In this document: piece after piece, positions 48,476 through 57,404 of the stretch | Layout of the letters: each line of letters begins with the position of its first letter | How positions within the stretch are numbered: the stretch's first letter is position 1 | Assembly: GCF_008180195.1 (NCBI RefSeq) | Contig: NZ_VTAV01000003.1 | Location: 124,001 to 188,000, forward strand | DNA: 64,000 bases | Source of the DNA: Sphingobacterium phlebotomi | Lineage (GTDB): Bacteria; Bacteroidota; Bacteroidia; Sphingobacteriales; Sphingobacteriaceae | Reading direction: 5' to 3' | Translations under genes and position numbers: made by a program | Notes under the pieces: generated by a model | The model's input: the letters and a program-made list of their open reading frames with translations, nothing else | What the model was told of the DNA's origin: nothing | The model's database searches: none

Positions 48476-51400
48476 CTAAAATTTAACATCAAGTCCTAAC
48501 GAAAAGGTTCTCATGACGGGGTACGAATCATAGTTTTTTTGTTCGGGATCGTGAAACGCTGTCATCGGTGAGATCACGAAGAGGTTTGTTCCATTCGCAA
48601 ACACCGATACATTATCCAATTTAAACCTACTCGCCAAAGTTTGCGGCAAGCGATAAGAGACATTAAGATCCCTTAGCCTTAGATAAGCCCCACTTCGCAT
48701 CCAATACGATGAAGATAACACTTGATTTTCAAAGGTATAGCTACCTCCTGATTCCAACCAGTTCGACCCCACGGGTCTCGGATATTTCGCATTTGGATTT
48801 TCGTACGTCCAGACATCATCTGTCCAGATCGGATAATATGGGCGAGCATTTCCACCATGTTGGCGTATACCATGCCCTTCTTGTATAGAGATCATGCGAT
48901 CATATCGGAACACGCCTTGTAACAAGGCAGATACGCTCAACCCTTTCCAGCTTCCGTTCAGACCCAATCCGTAATTAAAACGAGGATCTTTGTTAAGAGA
49001 CAGTAGCTGCAGATCATTTTCGTCGATCTTGCCGTCAGCACCTTCGGTGAAATTAGCACCCCGTATATCCTCTATCATCACCATTCCGAGATAGGGTGTT
49101 CTCCCAAAAACCGTATATCCGTCTGCATTTAATTGATCCAATTGTTCTTGTGTGCGCACAAGATCTAGCGCCTGAAAACCAAATATCGGTTCGTGAGGCC
49201 GGCCTATCCTCGTTCTGAAATGTTGGTTACCCCCCGGCCCGAAAGAAGCCAGCTCATCAATCACGTCCCATCTATTGGTCGCAAACCCCAAGTTTGCGGT
49301 GATGCCATATTGCACTTCGTCAACCCGGTCAGACCAAGCCACTGTCAATTCTCCTCCTCGGTAGCTTCTTGCAGCGTAGTTCTCTTTTGCCAGTTCCCTT
49401 CCGTAATTGTCTGGCACAGCCATCACCCGCGTGGCCAAGATATCGGATTCCTTCCGCAGGAAAAAATCCAGATTACCCGTCAACCGGTTGTTGAGAAAAC
49501 CGAAATCAAGCCCTACATTATAACTTTTGGACACCGTCCAGGTTACATTCGGATTTGGAGCCGTCATATACCTTAACCCATTGTAGTACGTATTTCCAAA
49601 TACCGATCCCGGCACGGGTGTCTGTACCCCTGTTTCCGGATTAATGGTCACTGTGCTGTAGTTTTCTCGGAAAGTAAACTGATTGATCGGAATTCCATTT
49701 TCGTCCAAATAGTTTCCTGTACTTCCGTACGAAGCGCGTAACCTCAAATCGTTAACGGTATTCCTAACATTAGCGAAGAATTCCTCCTCAGACAAACGCC
49801 ACGCCGCAGATACGGAGGGAAAAAAGCCCCAGCGTTTATCGCTATCAAATAAGGTCGTCCCATCATATCGGAATGAAAATTCCGCGATATATTTATTGGC
49901 GTAATTGTAGTTTACACGGCCTATTGCGGCTTGTCTAGCTTCGAGTGCTTCCATACCGTTGGCATTTCGAAAGTTCCTATCCGTAGGGTATAGAAACATT
50001 TGATCATAGTCCGTTAATGGATCTTCCGCCCGGGCCTCTACATTGGTCAGCCCACTTTCAAACTGCTCCAACGCCAACATAGCGTCTACCGTATGATTAT
50101 TATTGAACGTTTTCATATAGTTTAAGAACCAGTTCATTTGATACTCCCATTTCCGCTCCATGGTGTAATCCATGAACGGACGCGTCTGGCTGAAGTTGAA
50201 AATATTCACTCTACTCTCATCTGGAGCCGCAGGAATAAATCGGTTTCCCGTCGGGTTAGCAGAAGCAAAGGAGTAGTTTTTTTGAAAGGTCATGTAGCGT
50301 TTTCTCAAATAATCCTCCGCTACGTAACTTCCAACAAACCGGGTTGAAAGTCCATCTAGCACCTTATCAAGCTTTAAATTCAAACTCAGGATGGGATTCA
50401 CTTGCCTGATCTTTCTATTAATGTACCTGTCGCCATTGACCTGATCGATAACATTCCATAAGCTCCAGGTGCCTACAGGCGCTTGTAGTGGGAAGGCATC
50501 TGTATCATTCGTCGGGTTTCCATCTGCATCTACATAAAATGGGTACAATTTTGGCCAATTGAAAGTCACCCGATAAAAATCGGAAACATCGAAATCGTCA
50601 TCATTCGCAGACGTGTTGAACGGCCAATAGAACTTTTTAGAATTTTGCTGATTCGCAGACAGGTTGAGGTCGATGGTAAAGGCGTCCGAAATACGTGCCG
50701 ATACGTTGCTACGCAAGTTGAATTTATGATGGTCCAGCGATTGATAGGATCCCTGCTCGCCGCGGTAACTGATCAAATTATAGTAGGTAATTTTGTCGTT
50801 TCCGCCGTTCACACTGATGGATTGCCGATGACTGAAGGGATTCCTCCAGATAATGTCGTTCGCGTTGTAGCTCTTGTCTCTAAAATATTCAAACTCCTCA
50901 TCGCCATTAGGGGCCACCCATGGTGTCGCTTGATCTCCGCGTTCCCAAATAAATTGTGACACCCGGTTTTGATAGATCAGTTCGTCCGTTGCCGTTGTCA
51001 AATCGGCCAACAGTGTCTGTGTTGGAGCCATGAACGTGTAGTTACTCTGCAGGTTGAACATCGGTTTCTGACTGGCTCCTTTTCGCGTAGTGACGACCAC
51101 CACCCCATTTCCAGCCCGCGTACCATATACCGCGGCTGCAGCACCATCCTTTAAAAAGGTGATTTGATCGACCTCGCCGGCCTCCAAAGCATCAAAAGAC
51201 GCTTTGTCTCTTACAATGCCATCTATCACGTAAAGTGGCTCCGCAAAGCTGCCACGTATACGTACGGAAGATGACGCCCCGCTCATTCCAGAAGTGTTCG
51301 TGACCGTTACGCCAGGTGCTCGGCCTGCAAGCGTGTTGGAAAGATTGGAGGGGGCTATACGCTCTAACTCTTCGGCCTTTACCGTCGTAATGGCAGATGT

Positions 51401-52117
51401 TAAGCTTGCTTTGCGCTGCGTACCATACCCAACGACCACCAACTCATCCAACTCATTAGCGGCTGTGGAAAGGACGATGTTGCCTAATGCAAACTGCTCC
51501 TCAAGTACGATCTCTGTAGCTTGGAAGCCGATGGAACTCACCACAAGGGTTTCATTACGAGCTGCGCTGATATTGAATGTACCATCAGGACCTGAAGAGG
51601 TGCCCCGTGTGGTACCTTTGATATGCACAGAGGCGCCGACTATCGGCGTACCATCGCCGTCCACAACCTTTCCCGTCACATCGGCCTGTGCGGCAACAGC
51701 TTCTTCCTGAACAAACGTACGGGCAGTTCTTCCTTGACCAGTAGCTTTTTTGACGATAGCCACAGTTTTCCCTTCGATTTTATAACGCAACGGCAGACCT
51801 CCCAATAGGACATTCAATGCCTTTTGTATATTGGCATTCTGGATGTCCACATCGCCTGTCTTCACGCCTTTGATATCTTCACTCTTGTAAAAAAAGATAT
51901 AACCACTCTGGTTCTCGACAACTTTCAAGGCTTCAGCAAGCGCTAGCGACTTCGATTTTAGCGTTACCGTTTGTGAAAAAGTAGAAGCATGTGTCAACAA
52001 TGCTGAAAAAAGCATCATACCCGTTAGTTTCATCATTATCAAAATTTTAAATCGGTTTACGCCTTGTTTCATATCAAAACAGGGCCAATAACTCCCATAG
52101 GAGAAGGATTTTGTCAT
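48476..52117 (-). CDS. SusC/RagA TonB-dependent receptor with STN domain
   Basis: The protein has 1213 residues. A signal peptide (MKLTGMMLFSALLTHASTFS, from about residue 29) follows a basic start; Met16 or Met28 are alternative starts. An STN domain (LALAEALKVVENQSGYIFFY), a carboxypeptidase-like domain (DVTGKVVDGDGTPIVGASVH), the plug (VRIRGSFAEPLYVIDGIV, ITFLKDGAAAAVYGTRAGNG) and the barrel follow, ending in FSLGLDVKF. The STN domain would contact the FecR protein encoded just upstream. This is a full-length, intact transducing receptor. Confidence 0.94.
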   Translation of the reverse strand: MTKSFSYGSYWPCFDMKQGVNRFKILIMMKLTGMMLFSALLTHASTFSQTVTLKSKSLALAEALKVVENQSGYIFFYKSEDIKGVKTGDVDIQNANIQKALNVLLGGLPLRYKIEGKTVAIVKKATGQGRTARTFVQEEAVAAQADVTGKVVDGDGTPIVGASVHIKGTTRGTSSGPDGTFNISAARNETLVVSSIGFQATEIVLEEQFALGNIVLSTAANELDELVVVGYGTQRKASLTSAITTVKAEELERIAPSNLSNTLAGRAPGVTVTNTSGMSGASSSVRIRGSFAEPLYVIDGIVRDKASFDALEAGEVDQITFLKDGAAAAVYGTRAGNGVVVVTTRKGASQKPMFNLQSNYTFMAPTQTLLADLTTATDELIYQNRVSQFIWERGDQATPWVAPNGDEEFEYFRDKSYNANDIIWRNPFSHRQSISVNGGNDKITYYNLISYRGEQGSYQSLDHHKFNLRSNVSARISDAFTIDLNLSANQQNSKKFYWPFNTSANDDDFDVSDFYRVTFNWPKLYPFYVDADGNPTNDTDAFPLQAPVGTWSLWNVIDQVNGDRYINRKIRQVNPILSLNLKLDKVLDGLSTRFVGSYVAEDYLRKRYMTFQKNYSFASANPTGNRFIPAAPDESRVNIFNFSQTRPFMDYTMERKWEYQMNWFLNYMKTFNNNHTVDAMLALEQFESGLTNVEARAEDPLTDYDQMFLYPTDRNFRNANGMEALEARQAAIGRVNYNYANKYIAEFSFRYDGTTLFDSDKRWGFFPSVSAAWRLSEEEFFANVRNTVNDLRLRASYGSTGNYLDENGIPINQFTFRENYSTVTINPETGVQTPVPGSVFGNTYYNGLRYMTAPNPNVTWTVSKSYNVGLDFGFLNNRLTGNLDFFLRKESDILATRVMAVPDNYGRELAKENYAARSYRGGELTVAWSDRVDEVQYGITANLGFATNRWDVIDELASFGPGGNQHFRTRIGRPHEPIFGFQALDLVRTQEQLDQLNADGYTVFGRTPYLGMVMIEDIRGANFTEGADGKIDENDLQLLSLNKDPRFNYGLGLNGSWKGLSVSALLQGVFRYDRMISIQEGHGIRQHGGNARPYYPIWTDDVWTYENPNAKYPRPVGSNWLESGGSYTFENQVLSSSYWMRSGAYLRLRDLNVSYRLPQTLASRFKLDNVSVFANGTNLFVISPMTAFHDPEQKNYDSYPVMRTFSLGLDVKF

Positions 52118-52141
52118 AAGTTTAGTTTTTAGATTTGTGTT

Positions 52142-53329
52142 TTAGTTGTTAATTATAGTTACTTGTTTATCCGAGTTGATTTCGTACTGCATATTAGTCG
52201 CTCCTAAAAGTCCGATCACCTGTCTAAAGGTTAAGTTTTTGTCGATTTTTCCGGAATACCGATAGGTTGGTATCTCTCCTTGATAGATGGTTTCGAAGCC
52301 GTACCAGCGACTCAGTTCTTTCATCACGATGTATAGCGGAGTATCATCGAAAGAGAACCTGTTTTCCCGCCAGGCCATCACACTGTTTACATCCACATGG
52401 TTGTTCACACGTACATTTTCCTTTTCGACATTGGTGATAGCCTGCTGTCCTGGTGCCAGCGTCTTGTGTAGCGTACGATGTGCCACCTCCACCTTACCTT
52501 CCAATAAAGTCGTTTTTATATCGTCCTGATCACGATAGGCATTTACATTAAATTTTGTTCCAAGAACGCGAATACTTGTTTGTGTGTCGCTGACCTCTAC
52601 CATAAATGGCTTATTGTCCGGCTGACGGACGACTTCAAAATAAGCTTCTCCACTTACCGACACCCTACGCTCCTCCGCTGTAAAAACCACTGGATATGTA
52701 ATATTACTCTCCGCATTGAGCCAAACGCGGGTGCCATCGCTCAGTACAATCTGATGCCTTCGGCCTTTGGGTGTAGCCATCGTATTCATTAAAGGCTTGG
52801 TTCTGCTCCTTTCATCGATATCGCGGTAAATAATCTGCCCATCAACGACCTGAATCCGAACGCCATCGGTGTTTTGTATTACGGCGCTGTTACCGAGACT
52901 ATCCAACACAACTTTGGTTCCGTCAGACAAGGTCAAAATGGCGCCCTCTCCTCCGGGCTGCAGGTCTTCCTTGCCCTTATCCCTGACCACTTCCACCCGA
53001 TCCGATCCCCCCGGATCAGGAACAAACATCCAGTAACCGATCGACACTAATACCAGCATCGCGGCTATAGAAGCCACTACGCTGATCCATCGCATACGCA
53101 TACCGCGATCCACATTCAAAATCGCGCGTATATCCCGCTCGACATCTCCCATATCCAACGCTCGGTCGCTATGTTCGAGGTGTGCCTCCATAAATTCTTG
53201 AAAAACAACAATCAATACATCAGCAGGCAATTCCTCCAACAGCGAACTCAATTCCTCTCGCTCCACAGCAGTGATCTTGCTGGCGTGGTATTTACGTAAT
53301 AAATAGTCAATACGATCTGTATTCATCAT
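52142..53329 (-). CDS. FecR-family anti-sigma factor
   Basis: The protein has 395 residues. The cytoplasmic part (1-80) precedes one membrane helix (WISVVASIAAMLVLVSIGYW, about 80-100). The FecR domain follows (LSDGTRVWLNAESNITYPVVF, VSGEAYFEVVRQPDNKPFMV, LGTKFNVNAY) and then the DUF4974 domain (IVMKELSRWYGFETIYQ, KIDKNLTFRQVIGLLG). It transmits a signal from the SusC STN domain to the sigma factor encoded 87 bp upstream. Met1 and Met2 are both possible starts. It is the second such pair in the window. Confidence 0.93.
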   Translation of the reverse strand: MMNTDRIDYLLRKYHASKITAVEREELSSLLEELPADVLIVVFQEFMEAHLEHSDRALDMGDVERDIRAILNVDRGMRMRWISVVASIAAMLVLVSIGYWMFVPDPGGSDRVEVVRDKGKEDLQPGGEGAILTLSDGTKVVLDSLGNSAVIQNTDGVRIQVVDGQIIYRDIDERSRTKPLMNTMATPKGRRHQIVLSDGTRVWLNAESNITYPVVFTAEERRVSVSGEAYFEVVRQPDNKPFMVEVSDTQTSIRVLGTKFNVNAYRDQDDIKTTLLEGKVEVAHRTLHKTLAPGQQAITNVEKENVRVNNHVDVNSVMAWRENRFSFDDTPLYIVMKELSRWYGFETIYQGEIPTYRYSGKIDKNLTFRQVIGLLGATNMQYEINSDKQVTIINN

Positions 53330-53416
53330 TTGGATTTAGGTAAAAGCCGCTGTGGGCCTCCACTACATGTATGAATATACTTTTGGGAAGTACTACTATT
53401 CGTTTCTGAGAAAATT

Positions 53417-54022
53417 TTAAAAAAACTTCAATAAGAGAAGAACAGACAGGAGAACGTTGTACCCAGCCTCCTGCAATCGCTGTCTGATTTGCCTTAGCGC
53501 AGTAGTGAGCGTATTGTGAACAGTGTTCACGGAAATCCCCAAACGGGAGGCAATCTCTATGGGAGTCAAGTCTTCCACACGGCTCATCTGATAAATCAAT
53601 TTTCGACGTTTGGGCATTTCGCATATGGCGGAAGCGATTACGTCTCTTAAATCTCGTACTTCTAATTTATTGTTTAGTCTAACTTCTTCCCAGTCGTGGT
53701 CGAGATGACTGCAGAATCGTTCTACTTTAGTTTTCGCGTGGAGTTCCTTTTTTAAATAGGTGAGCATTTCTGTACTGACCACTTTGTAAATCCATGCCTG
53801 GAAATTGCTAACCTCTTGCAAACGGTCCCTATTTAGCCATACACGCAAAAAAGACTCTTGCAAAATATCGCGGGCAACACTTTCCTGACCATTGGTCATC
53901 TTCATCAAGAACCCATATAACCGTTTGTAATACAATTTATACAAATCAGAAAAGGATCGTTCATCCCCGACACCAACAGCTTCTAGCAATTTTCTTTCCT
54001 GTACCGAATGCTCTTCTTTCAA
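53417..54022 (-). CDS. ECF sigma factor (FecI-like) of the 46-54 kb uptake locus
   Basis: The protein has 201 residues. Region 2 reads LYKLYYKRLYGFLMKMTNGQ, then ARDILQESFLRVWLNRDRLQ and AWIYKVVSTEMLTYLKKEL. Region 4 reads MPKRRKLIYQMSRVEDLTPIEIASRLGISVNTVHNTLTTALRQI. The short hydrophobic end (VLLSVLLLLKFF) is typical for the group. It heads the sigma-FecR-SusC-SusD unit on the minus strand. Its upstream region (54023-54180) carries the ATPase-less remnant. Confidence 0.92.
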   Translation of the reverse strand: MKEEHSVQERKLLEAVGVGDERSFSDLYKLYYKRLYGFLMKMTNGQESVARDILQESFLRVWLNRDRLQEVSNFQAWIYKVVSTEMLTYLKKELHAKTKVERFCSHLDHDWEEVRLNNKLEVRDLRDVIASAICEMPKRRKLIYQMSRVEDLTPIEIASRLGISVNTVHNTLTTALRQIRQRLQEAGYNVLLSVLLLLKFF

Positions 54023-54109
54023 AATTTTCGCACTAACAACCTACCCACAATATAGGAAATTCTATACGTTATAAAAAGAGTTAGCATGCTTTTGATAAAA
54101 CGCCTAACT

Positions 54110-54180
54110 TTGTGAAATCTGATAAAAGACGGAAATTGCACTTATTTAGTGCAAAATTTAGTGTTTTTTCAGCCTACGTT
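54110..54180 (+). pseudogene. remnant of the 65-residue gene end and ATPase promoter without the ATPase
   Basis: TTTGTGAAATCTGA (54110-54123) matches the FVKSEK codons at about 44197-44210. GCACTTATTTAGTGC (54138-54152) matches the ATPase operator, and GCAAAATTTAGT (54151-54162) matches 44303-44314. The next bases lead directly into TTGATCGTTATTCG (54179), which at 45501 follows the ATPase stop codon. The whole ATPase coding region is missing between them, so this is a collapsed copy of the 44.2-45.5 kb module. Confidence 0.75.
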
Positions 54181-54185
54181 GATCG

Positions 54186-55112
54186 TTATTCGTTTTCCCA
54201 GTCATCGTTGTCACCCATATCCATAGCCGCCATGCCGCCCATCATGATACCCAGCAATTTCATTCCGTAATTCATGTCGGTCAGTTCATACAACGGCTCC
54301 GTTTTCTTAGGTACCAGCATGCCGTCGCTAATCGGTGCCTTGTTAACCGAAACCATTTCATAAACCATCGTGGGTTCCGCTGCGTTATTCAGGTAGATAT
54401 CGATGCGCATGATACCATTATCCTCCGGCAGGTAATAAGGATGCGAGAAATTGATTCCCTTGGGTAAATCCTTACTGGTATACACCACAAGCTTATGTAC
54501 CTGCACACTTGGAATTCCCGTGGCCGAACCTGTTCCGGATTGCAGCGACTTTGGCGTGTAGGTGGAGACAGCGCATGGGTACCCGGCTACTTCTGCTGTC
54601 TTTGGTGAACGCTCGACGTTGAAATTGTCGGTGGTGATGCGTTTGTCGTCCGTGAACAGCGCATCATATCCCTGCGAAGGCTTGTAAAACGCCGTAACCG
54701 CTTCTCCGGGCTGGATCAATGAAACGGTATGGAGGAACGCCTCATCGGATTGTTCGTTATGGTAATGCTGTATCTCGTAACCCAGTCCCCGGGTTTTGGC
54801 GAGCGCAACCTTACCCTTGACATGGATGGTCGCTTTCGGCGGTGTCATAACCATGGCCAGTCCCATCATCGGATTCTGTTCCATCATGGCCTGCATCCGG
54901 GCGATGTCCTGTGCCGGGATGGTCTTGTACAGCGTTTCCAGCTGTTCCTGTATATCCCCCTTTTCATAATCGATTTTTTCTGTGACCAGGCTCAGGTCCA
55001 CGCCGGCCATGTTAACCCGTGTGGTCAGCGTTCCCTCAAAGTCCGATTGGGCAAACAGTGACCCATTGCAGCATATCGTAAGGAGTGCTATAATGGCACT
55101 AAATAATTTCAT
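54186..55112 (-). CDS. periplasmic DUF4412-like protein, unknown function
   Basis: The protein has 308 residues. The signal peptide (FSAIIALLTICCNGSLFAQ, about 4-22) is followed by a beta-rich domain: FEGTLTTRVNMAGVDLSLVTEKIDYEKGD style opening, a Met-rich stretch near residues 70-90 (ARMQAMMEQNPMMGLAMVM), the central VERSPKTAEVAGYPCAVSTY, and a Met/Gly/Asp-rich end (KLLGIMMGGMAAMDMGDND). The opening and the VAGYPC stretch resemble DUF4412. A role in the periplasm or outer membrane is likely; metal binding by the Met/Asp-rich end is a guess. The 3' end was also left at 45501-45541. Confidence 0.65.
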   Translation of the reverse strand: MKLFSAIIALLTICCNGSLFAQSDFEGTLTTRVNMAGVDLSLVTEKIDYEKGDIQEQLETLYKTIPAQDIARMQAMMEQNPMMGLAMVMTPPKATIHVKGKVALAKTRGLGYEIQHYHNEQSDEAFLHTVSLIQPGEAVTAFYKPSQGYDALFTDDKRITTDNFNVERSPKTAEVAGYPCAVSTYTPKSLQSGTGSATGIPSVQVHKLVVYTSKDLPKGINFSHPYYLPEDNGIMRIDIYLNNAAEPTMVYEMVSVNKAPISDGMLVPKKTEPLYELTDMNYGMKLLGIMMGGMAAMDMGDNDDWENE

Positions 55113-55449
55113 GTGTTATCTGTTAACTTATATAAACTCGATGAATTTACACATCCGACGTTACAACACTGTTCGGGAATTGTTAAATTATCGTAAAACG
55201 ATATTTTAACAATTCAAGCGGCTTATACTTCGCATTTACCGTTTCTCTAGCCAATGGATATAAAGGGCTCGATAGGACAAACTGCTGTGTGGAAGTATAC
55301 ATAATTATGTTTGCTTTCCAATTTTAAAGAATCAATATATTCTAATTTCGTGATTTTTTTGAGAGATGCAAACAAATATCTTTCTCATGATGCGATATTT
55401 GATATATAATGCATAGGAAATAATGCAATATTTGCATTTTTATGCTTGA
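55113..55449. other. AT-rich intergenic region, no supported gene
   Basis: It holds the promoter side of the DUF4412-like gene. No ORF with family features, hairpin with T tract or tRNA was seen. The right end borders ORF6N-like debris. Confidence 0.4.
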
Positions 55450-55720
55450 TCAAACCTCTTTCCGAACGGAAACGTAACCAAGTACAAGTTTATCACTGGG
55501 GTCTATGTCTAATTCCTTCGCTACCTCGCCTACAGATCCTTTAACAATGCTCAAATCGACTTCCATTATCTTAAACAAATCATCAAATTTTCTATGCATT
55601 TCTACAGATTTAAAATTACTCTCTAAATATGTCTCGCTTTAAAGGTAGCAACTCTACATTCAGACTGCCATTAGTTACGCCATATAGCTCCGCGAGATCC
55701 CGATCAAGCAATGGAGGCAT
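55450..55720 (-). pseudogene. ORF6N-like gene debris in two frames
   Basis: On the minus strand 55720-55616 encodes PPLLDRDLAELYGVTNGSLN, similar to the start of ORF6N domains (compare VMIDKDLADLYTVETKVLNQ in the intact gene next to it), then stops. A second frame, 55599-55450, encodes MHRKFDDLFKIMEVDLSIVK and about 29 more residues of unknown type. The first piece is a decayed relative of the intact ORF6N gene. The second could be its frameshifted continuation or a separate small gene. Confidence 0.5.
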
Positions 55721-55776
55721 TTTAAATTTAAAAAACTTGCAATCTCCATCCCACATCACCTTACGGTTTTCCGTAC

Positions 55777-56343
55777 TTACTCATTGTTTCGTCCTACCAC
55801 ATAACCAATCGTTTTCCTTTCCTGCGGAGTTGGAGTATCCAGTTTTTCCTGTAGCCGGTCGATGTATTGAAATAGAAGGTCTATGTTTTTATCTTGAGTT
55901 TCCTGTTTCTTGCTTTGATACGATATATAGTTTTTGATTTTTTCGATCTCTAATTGCAGTTGGGCAGTTGAGGACAATACTTTACGTAGCTGTACAAAAG
56001 CTTTCACCAGACGAATGCTCATCTTGGTGGCAATGTCGCTTTTAAGTACGTTGGCGAGCATCAGTACGCCATGTTCAGTAAATGCATGAGGATTTACACT
56101 AGAATGTTTTAACGATTCGAACCGGTCACAGTTTGTGACCAGTTCTCTTTTTTCTTCTGTTGTGAGCTGAAAACGGAAGTCTTCGGGAAATTTGTCAATA
56201 TTTCTTTTCACCGCTTGGTTCAGCACCTTGGTCTCCACAGTATACAGGTCAGCCAAGTCTTTGTCAATCATAACCTGTTGGTTTCTGATAATAAATATCC
56301 TGTCTTCAATGATTGTAAGTCTAGCTGTTTCATTCTTGCTCAT
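55777..56343 (-). CDS. ORF6N-domain DNA-binding protein (phage anti-repressor type)
   Basis: The protein has 188 residues. The ORF6N domain covers about 9-95: DRIFIIRNQQVMIDKDLADLY, TKVLNQAVKRNIDKFPEDFRFQLTTEE style sequence and FTEHGVLMLANVLKSD. A coiled-coil tail follows (STAQLQLEIEKIKNYISYQS, then DLLFQYIDRLQEKLD). The family comes from phages and is scattered in Bacteroidota genomes, usually as mobile single genes. A broken relative lies directly downstream on the same strand. The function in the host is not known. Confidence 0.88.
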   Translation of the reverse strand: MSKNETARLTIIEDRIFIIRNQQVMIDKDLADLYTVETKVLNQAVKRNIDKFPEDFRFQLTTEEKRELVTNCDRFESLKHSSVNPHAFTEHGVLMLANVLKSDIATKMSIRLVKAFVQLRKVLSSTAQLQLEIEKIKNYISYQSKKQETQDKNIDLLFQYIDRLQEKLDTPTPQERKTIGYVVGRNNE

Positions 56344-56520
56344 AATTCTCTTGGTTAGTGAGATGTTTAAATTTAAATAACGAAAAAAACAAAAGCCGAA
56401 CTCTCGCTTGGCTACTGCTCGACCGGGGAACCCCCAATCCTTTATACGTCAAAGATAATTATAAAAAATATTCTATACAATTTTTTAACGTCCTATACAC
56501 CTACCGCCGGGCGCTCGCCA

Positions 56521-56613
56521 CGCTGCGGTATGCTGCAGCCTATGGCTACAGGAAATCCTTTGGAAGCCTTTTAAGCTCTTTCGTAGGAATCTATTTTATC
56601 ACATTGATCAACT
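56521..56613 (+). pseudogene. 3' fragment of the holin-position membrane protein gene
   Basis: From 56521 (CGCTGCGGTATG) the DNA copies 41728 onward and is identical except for two bases in about 130 bp. It encodes the last third of the membrane protein; the 5' part is missing and is replaced by sequence similar to the 3' end of the XRE-like gene (GGGCGCTCGCCA). The frame continues past 56613 into the start of the CHAP copy, as in the intact cassette. Confidence 0.8.
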
Positions 56614-56619
56614 AACATC

Positions 56620-56940
56620 ATGGCAACAATGTATTCTTTACTTTTCGGTATTCTTTTTACTGCTATATGCAATGATCTGGATGCTATCCATCGTCCTTTA
56701 AGTGTGCAAACTTCGCTGCATCTCGTGAAGGAACACCACGCGACACGCGCCCGGATCGTCGAAATTGCGGTGGCCGAAATTGGTGTGAAAGAAGCCACAG
56801 GCAATAACGATGGAGCCCGTGTAGAGGAATATTTGAATTACACAGGGTTGGGCAAAGGGCATGCCTGGTGTGCGGCTTTTGTATCATGGTGCTACGGACA
56901 GGTGGGTTTAACCGAGCCGCGCAATAACGAAGCCTGGTAA
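56620..56940 (+). pseudogene. truncated CHAP amidase copy
   Basis: The frame of 106 residues matches the CHAP protein at 41827 through KGHAWCAAFVSWCYGQVGL, then ends after EPRNNEAW. The catalytic Cys is present but the His and the rest of the domain are deleted, so it should be inactive. The lipoprotein gene follows 6 bp later. Its first 27 codons are nearly identical to the other copy at DNA level, the remainder far less. Confidence 0.8.
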
Positions 56941-56946
56941 ATAGAA

Positions 56947-57375
56947 ATGAAAATGAAAAATAGTTTGATTTTAATCCTGATTGGAACCTTCATTTCCTGT
57001 CATGCCTACCGGGAGAAAACAAAGCTGGAAAATAACCGGATCAGGTTATCCGAAGCCAATAAAGGCATCCGCTACGGTTTTCAGATGGTGGAGCAAGATA
57101 GCTTGAATCGTAGCTGGTCTTTCGTCACGGATAGTATACTGTATTTCCATCCGGATACCGGGTTGTATAGCTATGGCGGGTATCTCCAGATCAATGAAAG
57201 TCAACTCGGCCTGCAGCAATGGCAGGTCGAGCTTGACTCGTTTGATACAAAGAGGGATGTGCGCGGAATGACCGAAAGCCAAACGCAAAGTCGTCGGTGG
57301 TTTGATTATAGTTGGTGGATATGGGGCATTGTGGTGCTACTGTTTTGTTTATGGTGGTTAAAAAAACAATCCTAA
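56947..57375 (+). CDS. spanin-like lipoprotein with C-terminal helix, second copy
   Basis: The product has 142 residues. The signal ends in GTFISC with the lipidation Cys near residue 18. The conserved middle (IRYGFQMVEQDSLNRSWSFV, then ESQLGLQQWQVELD) matches the paralogue at 42393, and a C-terminal helix (WWIWGIVVLLFCLWWL) plus a short basic end follow. Although the neighbouring amidase copy is broken, this gene has no stops or frameshifts, so it may still be under selection or be a recent survivor. An alternative start is the second Met (residue 3). Confidence 0.65.
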   Translation: MKMKNSLILILIGTFISCHAYREKTKLENNRIRLSEANKGIRYGFQMVEQDSLNRSWSFVTDSILYFHPDTGLYSYGGYLQINESQLGLQQWQVELDSFDTKRDVRGMTESQTQSRRWFDYSWWIWGIVVLLFCLWWLKKQS

Positions 57376-57404
57376 TGTCTGTGCATAAACACCTCATGGG
57401 TTTA

